From positions 1-49,635 of the forward strand of contig MGSU01000091.1 in assembly GCA_001799195.1 (NCBI GenBank): 49,635 nucleotides of DNA, read 5' to 3'. This DNA is from Deltaproteobacteria bacterium RIFOXYA12_FULL_61_11 (GTDB taxonomy: Bacteria; Bdellovibrionota_F; JAHFAK01; YA12-FULL-61-11). This document shows, piece after piece, positions 1-8,089 of this stretch. The notes below the pieces were generated by a model. That model was given only the letters and a program-made list of their open reading frames with translations. It was not told the origin of the DNA and searched no databases. Position numbers and translations under genes: made by a program. Every line of letters begins with the position of its first letter. Positions within the stretch are counted from its first letter, which is position 1.

Positions 1-153
1 AGTCCGAACCGTCATCCCAGTCGCTATCGCCCCAGTCCGAGTCCGAGCCGTCGTCCCAGTCGCTGTCGCCCCAGTCCGAGTCCGAACCGTCGTCCCAGTC
101 GCTGTCGCCCCAGTCCGAGCCGTCGTCCCAGTCGCTGTCGCCCCAGTCCGAAC
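1..153. repeat. Tandem 33/39-bp coding repeats (left-edge repeat protein)
   Basis: The stretch is built from repeats of cccagtccga...gtcgtcccagtcgctgtcg. Units alternate between about 33 bp (SDWGDSDWDDG) and 39 bp (SDSDWGDSDWDDG). Copies differ by few silent changes, which suggests recent expansion or active homogenisation. The array continues past the left edge. Confidence 0.8.
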
Positions 154-271
154 CACCATCATCACCCCAATCATCATCGTCCCATTGGGCCGACACAGGG
201 AATGCCGCCAACAGCATCGCGCAAAACAACGCGACACCCCATGACCGTAAGCCACGCCACTGAGCCTTCAT
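1..271 (-). CDS. Secreted Asp/Trp/Gly/Ser repeat protein, partial (C-terminus beyond window)
   Basis: This gene is not in the ORF track because it runs off the left edge. The minus strand has ATG at 271 after a strong Shine-Dalgarno (GGAGGAAATACCG), and the frame stays open to base 1. About 28 residues form a signal peptide (MKAQWRGLRSWG..., hydrophobic core, likely cut after VSA). Then come near-perfect copies of SDWGDSDWDDG, some carrying an extra SD. The product should be exported and very acidic, with regularly spaced Trp. The gene at 819-1730 on the same strand has the same design, so the two look like tandem paralogs. The function is unknown; Asp-rich repeats can bind calcium, but no recognised calcium-binding motif is evident. 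Whether it ends in a sorting tail like its neighbour cannot be seen. Confidence 0.75.
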   Translation of the reverse strand, partial: MKAQWRGLRSWGVALFCAMLLAAFPVSAQWDDDDWGDDGGSDWGDSDWDDGSDWGDSDWDDGSDSDWGDSDWDDGSDSDWGDSDWDDGSD

Positions 272-818
272 CGGTATTTCCTCCTTGGGTTGCACTCGCA
301 CATAACGCGGCTAATTTGCATACAATGAACATACCAGTTAACATGAGAGCCACCAATTTACAATCAAACAAACAGAATTAATTTAAAATAAAAAATTCTG
401 ATTAACATATTTCCGACAAATTTGTAAATCCACCGCCTCTGTACGGTGCCGAAATGGCCACCACCAAACACTCCGATTGCTATCTGCATAAAATACATAC
501 TGTTAGTTCGGTGTCGCCGTGGCTCCAGGCGCAACACCGGAACAGAGAACCTAACTATCACCAGTGGTTGGAGCTTCTGTCCTTGCACCGATTTGCGAGA
601 ACATCCCACTACTCTCGCAACGACGAGAGATGTTCTCGGTCTGCTGAGGGAAGAACCTTCTCGCCGAAAAGTAAAATCTCGATCTTAGTAACGATGAAAC
701 CTAAGGAACGAGCAATCCCGAGAAACCTACAAAGCGGTTCGAGATGCGCGGGGAAGGGAGCAACCGCCGCAATGGCGGGGAGAGGGCCTACGCGGGAGAA
801 GCTACGTCGAGGAAGAAC
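272..818. other. Intergenic region between the two repeat-protein genes
   Basis: I see no convincing gene in this 547-bp gap; the plus-strand track ORFs here are the mirror of a repeat-coding strand or lack support. Bases about 300-430 are very AT-rich and lie upstream of the minus-strand gene starting at 271, so its promoter is probably here, but no clean -35/-10 pair stands out. Bases 597-637 hold a strong hairpin, listed separately. Confidence 0.5.
597..637. terminator. Inverted repeat, possible terminator of the 819-1730 gene
   Basis: The outer arms GAGAACATC (597-605) and GATGTTCTC (629-637) are a perfect 9-bp inverted repeat. Inner arms TCTCG (613-617) and CGAGA (624-628) extend the stem across a bulge. 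It lies about 180 bp past the stop of the minus-strand gene at 819. No clear U-run follows on either strand, so intrinsic termination is uncertain; it could be a processing or protein-binding site. Confidence 0.35.
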
Positions 819-1730
819 TCAACCTTGGCGGCGGCGGCGAACGCCGGTCACAACCAAACCGACCGCGAGCAGACCAAACAGCAAGCCGGCAACCGCCGCC
901 TGGCTCTCGCTGCCGACCGTGGTCGCACACGTTCCGCGAGAACGCACCACGTAGTTGCAGCGATTGTAACGGCAATAGACCCGTGGGTCCCCGTGCCAAG
1001 CCCTGCACTCGCTCGGGTGCCATGCACACCATGTGTAATAGATCCGGTCGGAATAGCACCAACCGTAACCCCAGTTGTAGGGCGACCATACACACGTGGT
1101 AGTGAGGTACCCATATGGCCACACCGTCATCATTTCCCACGGATAATAGTGGTAGATCGAATACCAGCTATAGTCATAGTAGTCGTACCAGTAATAAGGG
1201 TCTGACCAATAATCATAGCCATAGTATTCGTTGTACCAGGTGTCGCCGTAGTCCCAGTCACTGTCGTACCAATAATCGTCATCCCAGTCCGAATAGAATT
1301 CGCCGGTCTCGCTGTTCCAGTCGTCATCACTCCAACCATCGTCGTAATCACTGTCGCCCCAGTCAGAGTCGCCGCCGTCATCCCAGTCGCCGTCGCCCCA
1401 ATCGGAGTCACCACCATCATCACCCCAATCGGAGTCGCCGCCATCATCCCAGCCGCCGTCACCCCAATCCGAGTCACCACTATCGCCCCAATCGGAGTCG
1501 CCCCAATCATCCCCGTCGCCCCAATCAGAGCCGCCGTCATCCCAGCCGCCATCGCCCCAGTCGGAGCCACCGTCGTCCCAGCCGCTATCGCCCCAATCAT
1601 CCCCGTCGCCCCAATCGGAGCCACCATCGTCCCAGCCGCCGTCGCCCCAATCATCCTGAGCCAAGGCCGAGCCGCCAAACACCAGGGCAAGGCTTGCCAC
1701 CATCATCAACCACGATTGACGCCAACCCAT
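819..1730 (-). CDS. Secreted Asp/Trp/Gly/Ser repeat protein with C-terminal membrane/sorting tail
   Basis: 303 residues. ATG at 1730 follows AAGGAGGATGT, a near-perfect Shine-Dalgarno. Residues 1-24 are a signal peptide (cleavage likely after SALA). Residues about 25-135 are repeats of SDWGD and GWDDGG. Residues about 136-200 are rich in Trp, Tyr and Asp (for example YWYDSDWDYGD), followed by a Cys-containing Tyr/Trp domain. The protein ends with a Cys (GTCATT), a hydrophobic segment (AAVAGLLFGLLAVGLVVTGV) and RRRRQG. A Cys before a transmembrane stretch and an Arg cluster resembles MYXO-CTERM-type tails, although the GC core motif is imperfect. It is likely a surface-displayed, acidic and aromatic protein. 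It is a paralog of the partial gene at 1-271. The function is unknown. Confidence 0.8.
   Translation of the reverse strand: MGWRQSWLMMVASLALVFGGSALAQDDWGDGGWDDGGSDWGDGDDWGDSGWDDGGSDWGDGGWDDGGSDWGDGDDWGDSDWGDSGDSDWGDGGWDDGGDSDWGDDGGDSDWGDGDWDDGGDSDWGDSDYDDGWSDDDWNSETGEFYSDWDDDYWYDSDWDYGDTWYNEYYGYDYWSDPYYWYDYYDYSWYSIYHYYPWEMMTVWPYGYLTTTCVWSPYNWGYGWCYSDRIYYTWCAWHPSECRAWHGDPRVYCRYNRCNYVVRSRGTCATTVGSESQAAVAGLLFGLLAVGLVVTGVRRRRQG
1331..1655. repeat. Degenerate tandem coding repeats in the DW-rich protein
   Basis: This part of the 819-1730 gene repeats cccca(a/g)tc(g/a)gagccaccgtcgtcccagcc in variable 18-36 bp units encoding GWDDGGSDWGD and shorter forms. Copies are more diverged than in the left-edge array. 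The plus-strand Arg/Ser/His/Pro-rich ORF here (1115-1759) is only its shadow. Confidence 0.75.
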
Positions 1731-1808
1731 ACATCCTCCTTCCTTCGTTATCGTCGTAGTTCGACGTTACCTTCACACTGCGTGGCCCACTATCAAATTG
1801 CGAGCCAG

Positions 1809-1838
1809 TTAATAAACAACACCCGCGATATCTTTCAA
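1809..1838 (-). promoter_or_regulatory. Putative sigma-70 promoter for the DW-repeat gene
   Basis: Read on the minus strand: TTGAAA (1838-1833), an 18-bp spacer, then TATTAA (1814-1809). It lies about 80 bp before the ATG at 1730 in an AT-rich stretch. The match is partial and nothing else supports it. Confidence 0.35.
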
Positions 1839-2010
1839 AGAACCAATATCACTACATTTATTTTTATCATCTACACTAACTGCCGCTCTATCGATATCAT
1901 CGCCGTCAACATTCGGCGCCATTCCGACACCACCAGCGCCCAAGGCCACGTACTTTCAGCAGGATGCGGCCGCCGCATGGTTGCATCTCGACACCAATCA
2001 GGGATAGGTG

Positions 2011-2042
2011 CAGGGAGGAGCGGCCGAAACCACTCCTCCCTG
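2011..2042. terminator. Perfect 10-bp inverted repeat, probable terminator
   Basis: CAGGGAGGAG (2011-2020) and CTCCTCCCTG (2033-2042) form a 10-bp stem with a 12-nt loop. It sits about 100 bp after the stop of the minus-strand gene 2140-2895. A T-run (TTTTT at 2051) follows on the plus strand but none on the minus strand, so direction is ambiguous. The rest of the 409-bp gap 1731-2139 holds the putative promoter at 1809-1838 and nothing else recognisable. Confidence 0.45.
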
Positions 2043-2139
2043 GCTCCTCCTTTTTCCTTCTTCCAGGAACGTATCCCGGCCTCCCGTGAAAGGAGACTAC
2101 GAAGAAGTCCTCAGCGGCCCAGGGGACCGCTCTCGTTCG

Positions 2140-2895
2140 TCAGAAGTTCGCGGTGATCTTGCCGTCCGGGGTGAACATCTCCTGCATGCGCAGCTCGGGC
2201 ATCGCTTGCTCGGGGATGTTGTGCTGATCCCGAATGAAGCTCCTGAGCTTGTTGTAACCGAGGGTGATGGCACCCAGGCGGAAATGCAGGTCTTCAAGCG
2301 CGGTTTTGCTCGGCTTGAGCGAAATCATGGTCATCTCGTTGCGCGGGATGTTTTCGAAATCGAATTTGTCCTGGTCCTTGGCCCTGAGGATGAAGCGAGC
2401 CACTTCGGCCCTGCGGGTGAAGTCGAACAGGAAGTTGTCGTAGTAGAAAGGTCCATTGTGCTTTTGCACGGCTTCCTTCAAATTGGGCTTACCCGAAGGA
2501 GAGACCCCCGAGGTCTGCTTGGCCCGCTGCCACTGGATATTGCCCTGGCTGTAGCCCACCACGACCAACCCGCAGTACATACCGATCTTTCCGCGCTGTT
2601 CGGGAGTGTGCGCTCCGAATTTCTCTTTCATGGCCGTAGCGCACCGCATGAAGAGTTTCTCGTAGGTGTCACAGATGACCTCGTGGGCCTGGGTCCCGAA
2701 TTGGCTCCCGGCGCCGAGATAAACATCCGCCTCTTCGACCAACCTGACACACGTGCCGTTCTGGGAGGAATTAGTAAAACTCCCCGCCATGTCCCGTAGG
2801 TCGAGATCACTCTCGTCCAAGCCAAAGCCTCCGCTCGCGCTCGCCGTGCCAAAGGTCAAGGCCAAGCCCAACAATGCGATGATCATACGTTTCAT
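2140..2895 (-). CDS. Secreted hypothetical protein
   Basis: 251 residues from ATG 2895, which follows GGAGGTGTTTC; the track's 2913 start lacks such a site and would spoil the signal peptide. Residues 1-20 (MKRMIIALLGLALTFGTASA) are a classical signal peptide. The mature part has three Cys in its first half and mixed charge, is probably alpha-helical, and shows no transmembrane segment or motif I recognise. It sits alone between a hairpin downstream and the mla-like operon upstream, with a 362-bp leader region, so it is probably transcribed separately. It is most likely periplasmic or secreted. No function is proposed. Confidence 0.75.
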   Translation of the reverse strand: MKRMIIALLGLALTFGTASASGGFGLDESDLDLRDMAGSFTNSSQNGTCVRLVEEADVYLGAGSQFGTQAHEVICDTYEKLFMRCATAMKEKFGAHTPEQRGKIGMYCGLVVVGYSQGNIQWQRAKQTSGVSPSGKPNLKEAVQKHNGPFYYDNFLFDFTRRAEVARFILRAKDQDKFDFENIPRNEMTMISLKPSKTALEDLHFRLGAITLGYNKLRSFIRDQHNIPEQAMPELRMQEMFTPDGKITANF

Positions 2896-3257
2896 GAAAC
2901 ACCTCCAAACCATTTGTTATCGAACTTGCTCTTCGCTTCCTTCATCCATTCATGGCCTGCTCAGCGCACGGCGGTGCCATATCGACACCATAGTTTTCCG
3001 AGCGGTCGAGCAGTCGCAGCCTTTCACCTCTGCACCTGGCATCGATGAACACAGCACGACGCGATATATCAACTTTTGTACCACCCTTGTCTACAACACC
3101 ATCCCCTGGCCTCGGATTGTTTATACTGTTTGATTACATTAATAATATTTATTATTATTTGCTTCTGGTATTCCATTTGGCAACACAGGAAATAATGCTC
3201 TGCAGCAGCATATTGGGGCCAAAGAGAACCCGCCTAGAGGGCGTTCTGGGATCGCTG
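2896..3257. other. Intergenic region downstream of the mla-like operon
   Basis: This 362-bp gap contains an AT-rich block (about 3120-3175) that may hold the promoter of the secreted protein at 2140-2895; TATAAA is visible on the minus strand near 3125, but no good -35 fits. A hairpin next to the MlaF stop is listed separately. I see no gene here. Confidence 0.4.
3225..3247 (-). terminator. Hairpin just after the mlaF-like stop
   Basis: On the minus strand AGAAC...GTTCT arms enclose GCC/GGC, giving a compact stem-loop about 10 nt after the stop at 3258. CTTTGG follows instead of a true U-run, so it is a weak intrinsic terminator at best. Confidence 0.4.
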
Positions 3258-4025
3258 TCAGGTGCCGAGGAAAGAGGCCGTGCCCTTCCAGTTCGGTCGA
3301 TACAGATCGCGGGCCAGGAAACGTCTCACCCGCTCGTCGGACGAACTCACGAACTCCTCTCGCGGGAGGTAGCTGACAAGACGGCCGCCGTCGAGCAGTC
3401 CGATTACATCGGCAATGCGCAGGGTCCCGACAATATCGTGACTGATGATCAAGAAGGTAATGCCCAAGCGCTCCTTCATCTCCAAGATCAACTGGTCGAT
3501 GGTGTCGGCCATCAGGGGATCGAGTCCGGAGTTCGGCTCATCGAAGAGGAGGAGGCGTGGGCGCAAGACGATCGCTCGGGCCAAGCCGACCCGTTTCCTC
3601 ATTCCACCGGATAGTTCGTCGGGCATGAGATCGCCGCAACCGGGTAATCCGACTAGCTCGAGAACTTCGTCGACCCTTCGCTGAAGCTCCCCATCCGTGA
3701 GGGTACCGTGATGTTGGACGGGAAAAGCCACGTTCTCGGCTACGGTCTGCGAATCGAAAAGGGCTCCGTCCTGGAAAAGCATGCCGAAGGAGTTGCGCCA
3801 GGCTCGCATCTTCGACCTGGACATTCCAAACAGGTCCTCGCCCTCGATCAGGATGCGTCCGCTATCGGGCCGCAACAATCCGGTGATGAGCTTGAGGAGC
3901 ACGCTCTTCCCCACCCCGCTCGGACCCAGTACACAGGTGGTCAGATTCGCCGCGATACGACAGCTTATCCCGCAAAGCACCTCTTTCTTCCCGAACCGCT
4001 TGGAAACCTGTTGCAGCTCGATCAT
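3258..4025 (-). CDS. mlaF: MlaF-type ABC transporter ATPase
   Basis: 255 residues, the normal size for MlaF/Ttg2A. It is the cytoplasmic ATPase that powers an MCE-type phospholipid (or other hydrophobic substrate) transporter in the inner membrane. Visible motifs are Walker A GPSGVGKS (about 34-41), a Q-loop region LFQDGALFDSQTV typical of MlaF rather than other ABC proteins, signature LSGGM, Walker B LLLFDEP and the switch His in ISHD. ATG 4025 lies 3 bp after the stop of the second permease, so the genes are coupled. No MlaD/MCE-domain gene follows before the unrelated secreted protein at 2140. Confidence 0.92.
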   Translation of the reverse strand: MIELQQVSKRFGKKEVLCGISCRIAANLTTCVLGPSGVGKSVLLKLITGLLRPDSGRILIEGEDLFGMSRSKMRAWRNSFGMLFQDGALFDSQTVAENVAFPVQHHGTLTDGELQRRVDEVLELVGLPGCGDLMPDELSGGMRKRVGLARAIVLRPRLLLFDEPNSGLDPLMADTIDQLILEMKERLGITFLIISHDIVGTLRIADVIGLLDGGRLVSYLPREEFVSSSDERVRRFLARDLYRPNWKGTASFLGT

Positions 4026-4028
4026 GGT

Positions 4029-4757
4029 TCACCCGTAGAAGAGGGCTGTCACCAGGCAATTGGCCAGGATACAGACCACGCAAAGTACGATGACGGTAGC
4101 ATTGGTCGCGTTGCCTATGCCAAGAGGCCCCCGGGCCGCATGGAACCCATAATAAGCACTGACCAGACAGATCAAGACCCCGAAGACCAAACCCTTGAGC
4201 ACACCGATCCATAGGTCGCGGACCTGGATGAAGCTCCGCAGGCCTTCGAGGAAAACCAACGGGTCCACCCCGAGTTGATGGCGCGCGACAAAGAAACCCG
4301 AGGCCAAACAGAACAGATTGGAAACCAGGACCATCATCGGCATGACGAGGAGGAAGGCATAGAATTTCGGTACAACCAGATAGCCCACGGGATCCACTGC
4401 CATGACCTCCAGGGCATCGAGCTGGTTCTTCTCTCGCATGGCAGCAAAAGCTGAGGTAATACCGGCGCCTGCCTTGGCCGCAACCATGGCTCCTGCCGTG
4501 ATCGGAGCCATTTCCCGCACCCCCGCCAACCCGACGAAAACGCTGACCAACTGGTCCCCCCCGATGTTCTCGAACGCGCGATACCCCTGGATGGCCAAGT
4601 TGGAGCCGACGAACACTGCCACGACCATGACGACAACCACGGATTGGCCACCGAGAACGGTCACCTCTTCGGAGAGACGAGCAAAGCTTGGAGGAGCCAG
4701 GACCAACATGCTGCCGACCCGGACTAGGAAGGACCAAAAACGAACCAGTCCCGCCAT
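4029..4757 (-). CDS. MlaE-type permease (second copy)
   Basis: 242 residues from ATG 4757, two bases after the stop of the other permease; the track ORF (346 aa) wrongly extends into that gene. It is a multi-spanning inner-membrane protein with the MlaE/YrbE hallmark region REMAPITAGAMVAAKAGAGI and EKNQLDALEVMAVDPVGYL. It should form the membrane channel of the MCE transporter with the MlaF product. Two different permeases back to back suggest a heterodimer, as in mycobacterial YrbEA/YrbEB, whereas E. coli MlaE is a homodimer. Confidence 0.9.
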   Translation of the reverse strand: MAGLVRFWSFLVRVGSMLVLAPPSFARLSEEVTVLGGQSVVVVMVVAVFVGSNLAIQGYRAFENIGGDQLVSVFVGLAGVREMAPITAGAMVAAKAGAGITSAFAAMREKNQLDALEVMAVDPVGYLVVPKFYAFLLVMPMMVLVSNLFCLASGFFVARHQLGVDPLVFLEGLRSFIQVRDLWIGVLKGLVFGVLICLVSAYYGFHAARGPLGIGNATNATVIVLCVVCILANCLVTALFYG

Positions 4758-4759
4758 GA

Positions 4760-5452
4760 TCACCGCGCTCCGAGTTCGGCAAATAGGGTGGTCAAGCCAT
4801 AATTGACGACGATGAAACACAGGATCGAACCAACAACCGCTCGGTTTACCGCACGACCTACCCCGAGCGCACCACCGGTAGCCCGATACCCTTGCCAAAC
4901 CGAGACCGAACCAATGATCAGTCCGAATACCAAAGATTTGACCACGGTCGCAAGCAGATCGAGGCCGGTGATCGGGGTGAACATATTCGCCAAGAACACC
5001 CCTTCGTCCATACCGGCAATAGGCACCGCAACCAGGTAACCGCCGGCCAATCCCGAGAGCAAGGCACAAAGATTGACCACTCCGCAGGCCACGGTGATAC
5101 CAAGTACACGGGGCGCTATGAGATAGGCAAAGGGGCGAACTGCCATCAACTCGAGGGCATCGATTTCCTGCCTGATACGCATCGCCCCGAGTTCAGAAGC
5201 AACCATACTGCCGGACTGCGCCGCGACCATGATCGCGGTAACACAAGGGGAGAGTTCTCGCACTAAAGCCACAGCGAGAAGTGATCCGATCAACTGCTCA
5301 GTCCCGTATTGTCTGGTCAGGGACAAGCCCTGCAGGACGATCACGCTACCAAAAGGAGCCAGCACGGCGATGACCGGAAGCAGAGACTTCCCACACAGAG
5401 AAAGGAAGTGATGCAAATACTGGTTCACATATAAAACGGTGGATCTCGTCAT
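4760..5452 (-). CDS. MlaE-type permease (first copy)
   Basis: 230 residues, with the MlaE signature RELSPCVTAIMVAAQSGSM followed by RQEIDALELMAVRPFAYL and about five hydrophobic segments. It is a paralog of the next gene rather than a near-identical duplicate, which favours a heteromeric permease. The start at ATG 5452 is 21 bp after the upstream TPR gene's stop, with AGGACC a little far upstream. It is part of the operon TPR/cNBD-like, permease 1, permease 2, ATPase. Confidence 0.9.
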   Translation of the reverse strand: MTRSTVLYVNQYLHHFLSLCGKSLLPVIAVLAPFGSVIVLQGLSLTRQYGTEQLIGSLLAVALVRELSPCVTAIMVAAQSGSMVASELGAMRIRQEIDALELMAVRPFAYLIAPRVLGITVACGVVNLCALLSGLAGGYLVAVPIAGMDEGVFLANMFTPITGLDLLATVVKSLVFGLIIGSVSVWQGYRATGGALGVGRAVNRAVVGSILCFIVVNYGLTTLFAELGAR

Positions 5453-5473
5453 GCTGGGTATGGTCCTGCTGGA

Positions 5474-7012
5474 TCAGAACAAAATTTCGCAGAGTGCGTG
5501 CAGGAGGATCCATCGATGCCGCAACAAGACCCGCAAGACCCTGCCTGTTACCTCTCCATCCGCCACGTCGAAGCTGCTCCAGGACAGACAACGGCACTCG
5601 GCGCCCCGAGCGAGGGTACATGCCGCGGCCGGGAAGGCTTCTCCGGAAACCAGCTCCTGGATCAAAGCGCCAACCGGTAGTGCATAGGTGAATTCGCCAA
5701 AGCGGTAGAAAACACTGTCCTGGCTCTCGACACGATAGAGAGCAGCGCCGGTGAGAGGGCTCCCCACGGGACCTCGATAGGGTTCCAAAGCTTGCTCGAG
5801 CACCGGGTCGAACAGCTCCTCATCGAGCACAAGGGTGTGCAACATCGTCAGCGCGGAGGGGAGAAGCGCTTCGATCTTGCGTTCGAGGTTTGCTACCAAC
5901 GTTGCCAGATGGGGGATGGAGTCTACGGATTGCTCGAACAAGGCAGCCACTTCAGTACTTGCAACCTGTAACACTTCGACTGGGCTGGCCAGGACCCCGG
6001 ACGCTTCCCAGCGCTCCTGCCCGACCAAAGTGCCCTCTCCGAAAAGTATGGGTGCGGCAAAATAGAAGCTCTCAAGACCATTATAGGTGAGATCGCCATC
6101 GAGCAAACAGCGCAGGTCATGACAACGCTTGTGGTGCTTGAATAATTGCTCCCCGGCGGAAAATCGGAAGCGCCGTGCCGAAGGCAATCGTTCCAGGGTC
6201 TCGAGCAAGGAGACATAGTCGGGTTGGAAGACCTTCGGAGGGCGGGACAAGAGCCTTGTATCCACATCATCTCGTCTTCTCTGTTCCACTGCGTATTCTA
6301 CCTCTGATTCGAGGGGCTCCGCGTGTTCCTCGAAGACCGGGGCAGGGCTCGCTCCTTCACCGTAGGACAGACATAAGCCTTCGTTCTCAAAAGTGATTTC
6401 TGGTGATACTACCACAGTATCGGGTAGTGCTTCCTCCGGGACAGCTTCTACGTGAAGGGGCTGACGTGGTGCTGCACCGTCTACGCTCCGTTCAACGGTG
6501 GAGGAGGGTCCAAGTACCTCGCCCACCCCTTCAGCGCCCATTCTTTCGATCAACTCGTCCATGGCTACTCGTAATCCCGAAGCCCGCGCCTCGAGTTTTG
6601 CCATCTTTCTCGCCTCGGAATACCCCAGGCTCTCCGCAAGGTCGTCGATGCGTTGCTGCACCTGACGATGTTCGTCCTGTCGCAAGCGGCAAGACGAGGT
6701 TAGGACGAGGATGTCAACAAGGGCATCGAGCGCCTGCTCATACCAGCCTCGACGCCGACAGAGCACTGCGGAGAGTGCCAGGTTGGCAAGATCAAAGCGG
6801 TCGAGGCGAAGGGCATGGTCGAGACTGTCGGTCGCTGCCTCGAGATCCCCTCGGGACAACGCTATTCTCGCCTTACAGGCCATGACCCGAGCGCTCACGC
6901 TAGGACATCGCCGTATCAAAGCCTCACCCTCCTCGATTCGTCCTCCGTCGAGAAGGAACTCGGCCACGCTCAGAATGGCCTCGTGATCGGAAACTACTGC
7001 CTTCGCTGCCAT
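5474..7012 (-). CDS. TPR plus cyclic-nucleotide-binding-like domain protein
   Basis: 512 residues if started at ATG 7012, which has an excellent GGAGG-AAGGC-ATG site; the track's 7042 start is a GTG with none. Residues about 1-140 are helical, TPR-like (ARIALSRGDLEAATDSLDHAL). Residues about 140-260 are an acidic linker. Residues about 270-390 resemble a cyclic-nucleotide-binding beta-barrel, with RFRFSAGEQLF, FGEGTLVG and an Arg in the place of the phosphate-binding cassette. The C-terminal 110 residues may hold a second degenerate copy. No signal peptide or membrane span is seen, so it is cytoplasmic. As first gene of the mla-like operon it could tie lipid transport to a nucleotide or protein signal; ligand binding is unproven. 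Confidence 0.65.
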   Translation of the reverse strand: MAAKAVVSDHEAILSVAEFLLDGGRIEEGEALIRRCPSVSARVMACKARIALSRGDLEAATDSLDHALRLDRFDLANLALSAVLCRRRGWYEQALDALVDILVLTSSCRLRQDEHRQVQQRIDDLAESLGYSEARKMAKLEARASGLRVAMDELIERMGAEGVGEVLGPSSTVERSVDGAAPRQPLHVEAVPEEALPDTVVVSPEITFENEGLCLSYGEGASPAPVFEEHAEPLESEVEYAVEQRRRDDVDTRLLSRPPKVFQPDYVSLLETLERLPSARRFRFSAGEQLFKHHKRCHDLRCLLDGDLTYNGLESFYFAAPILFGEGTLVGQERWEASGVLASPVEVLQVASTEVAALFEQSVDSIPHLATLVANLERKIEALLPSALTMLHTLVLDEELFDPVLEQALEPYRGPVGSPLTGAALYRVESQDSVFYRFGEFTYALPVGALIQELVSGEAFPAAACTLARGAECRCLSWSSFDVADGEVTGRVLRVLLRHRWILLHALCEILF

Positions 7013-7288
7013 GCCTTCCTCCGGCTCATTCGTCGCGCTCACGCGGGACGGTGCGCTCTATGATAGCGAAAAGATGGGTCAATGCACACCTGAGAAAAAA
7101 TATGCCCATTCTCCGACCCTCCGCTGTCTAAAGTCCATCGAGTCGCGCGAAAGCGACCCAATGCACCGGAGAGACGCTGCGATCTCGCATGGTTGCGAGG
7201 CAATTCGTTGATCCTTCTTGACCTGAGCGAGTTGCTCTGTTAAGGGTGCGGGGTTCTTCGAGCGAGAGAACTTTTCTGAGGTAGCGCC

Positions 7289-8089
7289 ATGATACGTACC
7301 GCGGTCATTATTGCCGCTGGCAACGGCAGCAGATTCAAAGAGTTTTATCGCCCAGAAGATTTTTCAAAACCGCTCCTCAAGGTAGGGGGCAGGACGCTGA
7401 TCGATCGAATTATCTCGACGGTACAGGGCTACGGCATCGACCGCTTTATCGTGATCACCGGGTTCAACCACCACCTTCTCGAAGCCCACTTCAGTGACCG
7501 GCACGATCTCGACATCCAGTTGGTCTACAACCCGGATTGGCAGAAACCCAACGGCCTTTCCGTGTTACACGCTGCTCCCTACATCGAGGAACCTTTCCTG
7601 CTCCTCATGGCTGATCATCTCTTCAATCCCTCGATCCTGCATCGTCTGGACGACGTCGAGCTCGACCATGACGAAGCACTCCTCTTGGTCGACCACCACA
7701 TCGAAGCGGTCTACGACCTCGACGACGCAACCAAAGTCAAGTTGAACGGTCGACTCATTGCCGACATCGGAAAAGACCTGAGCGTCTATGATGCGATCGA
7801 CACCGGGATCTTCCTCTGCACCCCGGCGATCTTCACCGCACTGCATTGCGCCTCAGCCCAGGGCAAGTACTCCCTGTCCGATGGCGTCCGACAACTCGCT
7901 TCCCTCGGGCGTATGCGTACCCTGGACATACTTGCGGGGTATTGGCAAGACGTGGACACTCCGGAAGCATTGGCCCTTGCCGAGGCCCGGCTCCATCTCT
8001 TCCTCGAACCCACTATTCCGCAGCCCGAGTTCGAGACGTCGCCGGTCTCGGCAATACCCCTGGTCAGCAGACCCTCTCTTTCAGCGTAG
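7289..8089 (+). CDS. Nucleotidyltransferase, CTP:inositol-1-phosphate cytidylyltransferase-like
   Basis: 266 residues. ATG 7289 follows TGAGGTAGCGCC. This is the sugar-nucleotidyltransferase fold: AAGNGSRF glycine-rich nucleotide loop near the start, KPLLKVGGRTLIDR, NPDWQKPNGLSVL, LLLMADHLF for metal and sugar-phosphate binding, and ATKVKLNG followed by DAIDTGIF. The NGLSVL/ADH/ATKVK combination is that of the IPCT domain, which makes CDP-inositol from CTP and inositol-1-phosphate for inositol phospholipids or di-inositol-phosphate osmolytes. Here it stands alone, without the fused CDP-alcohol phosphatidyltransferase domain seen in some archaea and thermophiles. Other phospho-alcohol or sugar-phosphate substrates remain possible. 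It overlaps the HhH gene tail-to-tail by 9 bp. Confidence 0.75.
   Translation: MIRTAVIIAAGNGSRFKEFYRPEDFSKPLLKVGGRTLIDRIISTVQGYGIDRFIVITGFNHHLLEAHFSDRHDLDIQLVYNPDWQKPNGLSVLHAAPYIEEPFLLLMADHLFNPSILHRLDDVELDHDEALLLVDHHIEAVYDLDDATKVKLNGRLIADIGKDLSVYDAIDTGIFLCTPAIFTALHCASAQGKYSLSDGVRQLASLGRMRTLDILAGYWQDVDTPEALALAEARLHLFLEPTIPQPEFETSPVSAIPLVSRPSLSA

Noticed and set aside
1-175. Repeat array at the left edge considered as a CRISPR array
   Set aside because: Units are 33/39 bp with no unique spacers, and they translate cleanly as SDWGDSDWDDG in one frame.
1115-1759. Plus-strand Arg/Ser/His/Pro-rich ORF of 214 residues
   Set aside because: It is the mirror of the Asp/Trp/Gly repeat gene on the minus strand, which has a signal peptide and a perfect ribosome site.
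2008-2799. 263-residue plus-strand ORF opposite the secreted protein
   Set aside because: It lacks a ribosome site and is the complement of a gene with a signal peptide and strong Shine-Dalgarno.
4029-5069. 346-residue version of the second MlaE permease
   Set aside because: Its first 104 residues are an out-of-frame reading of the first permease; the true start at 4757 lies 2 bp after that gene's stop.
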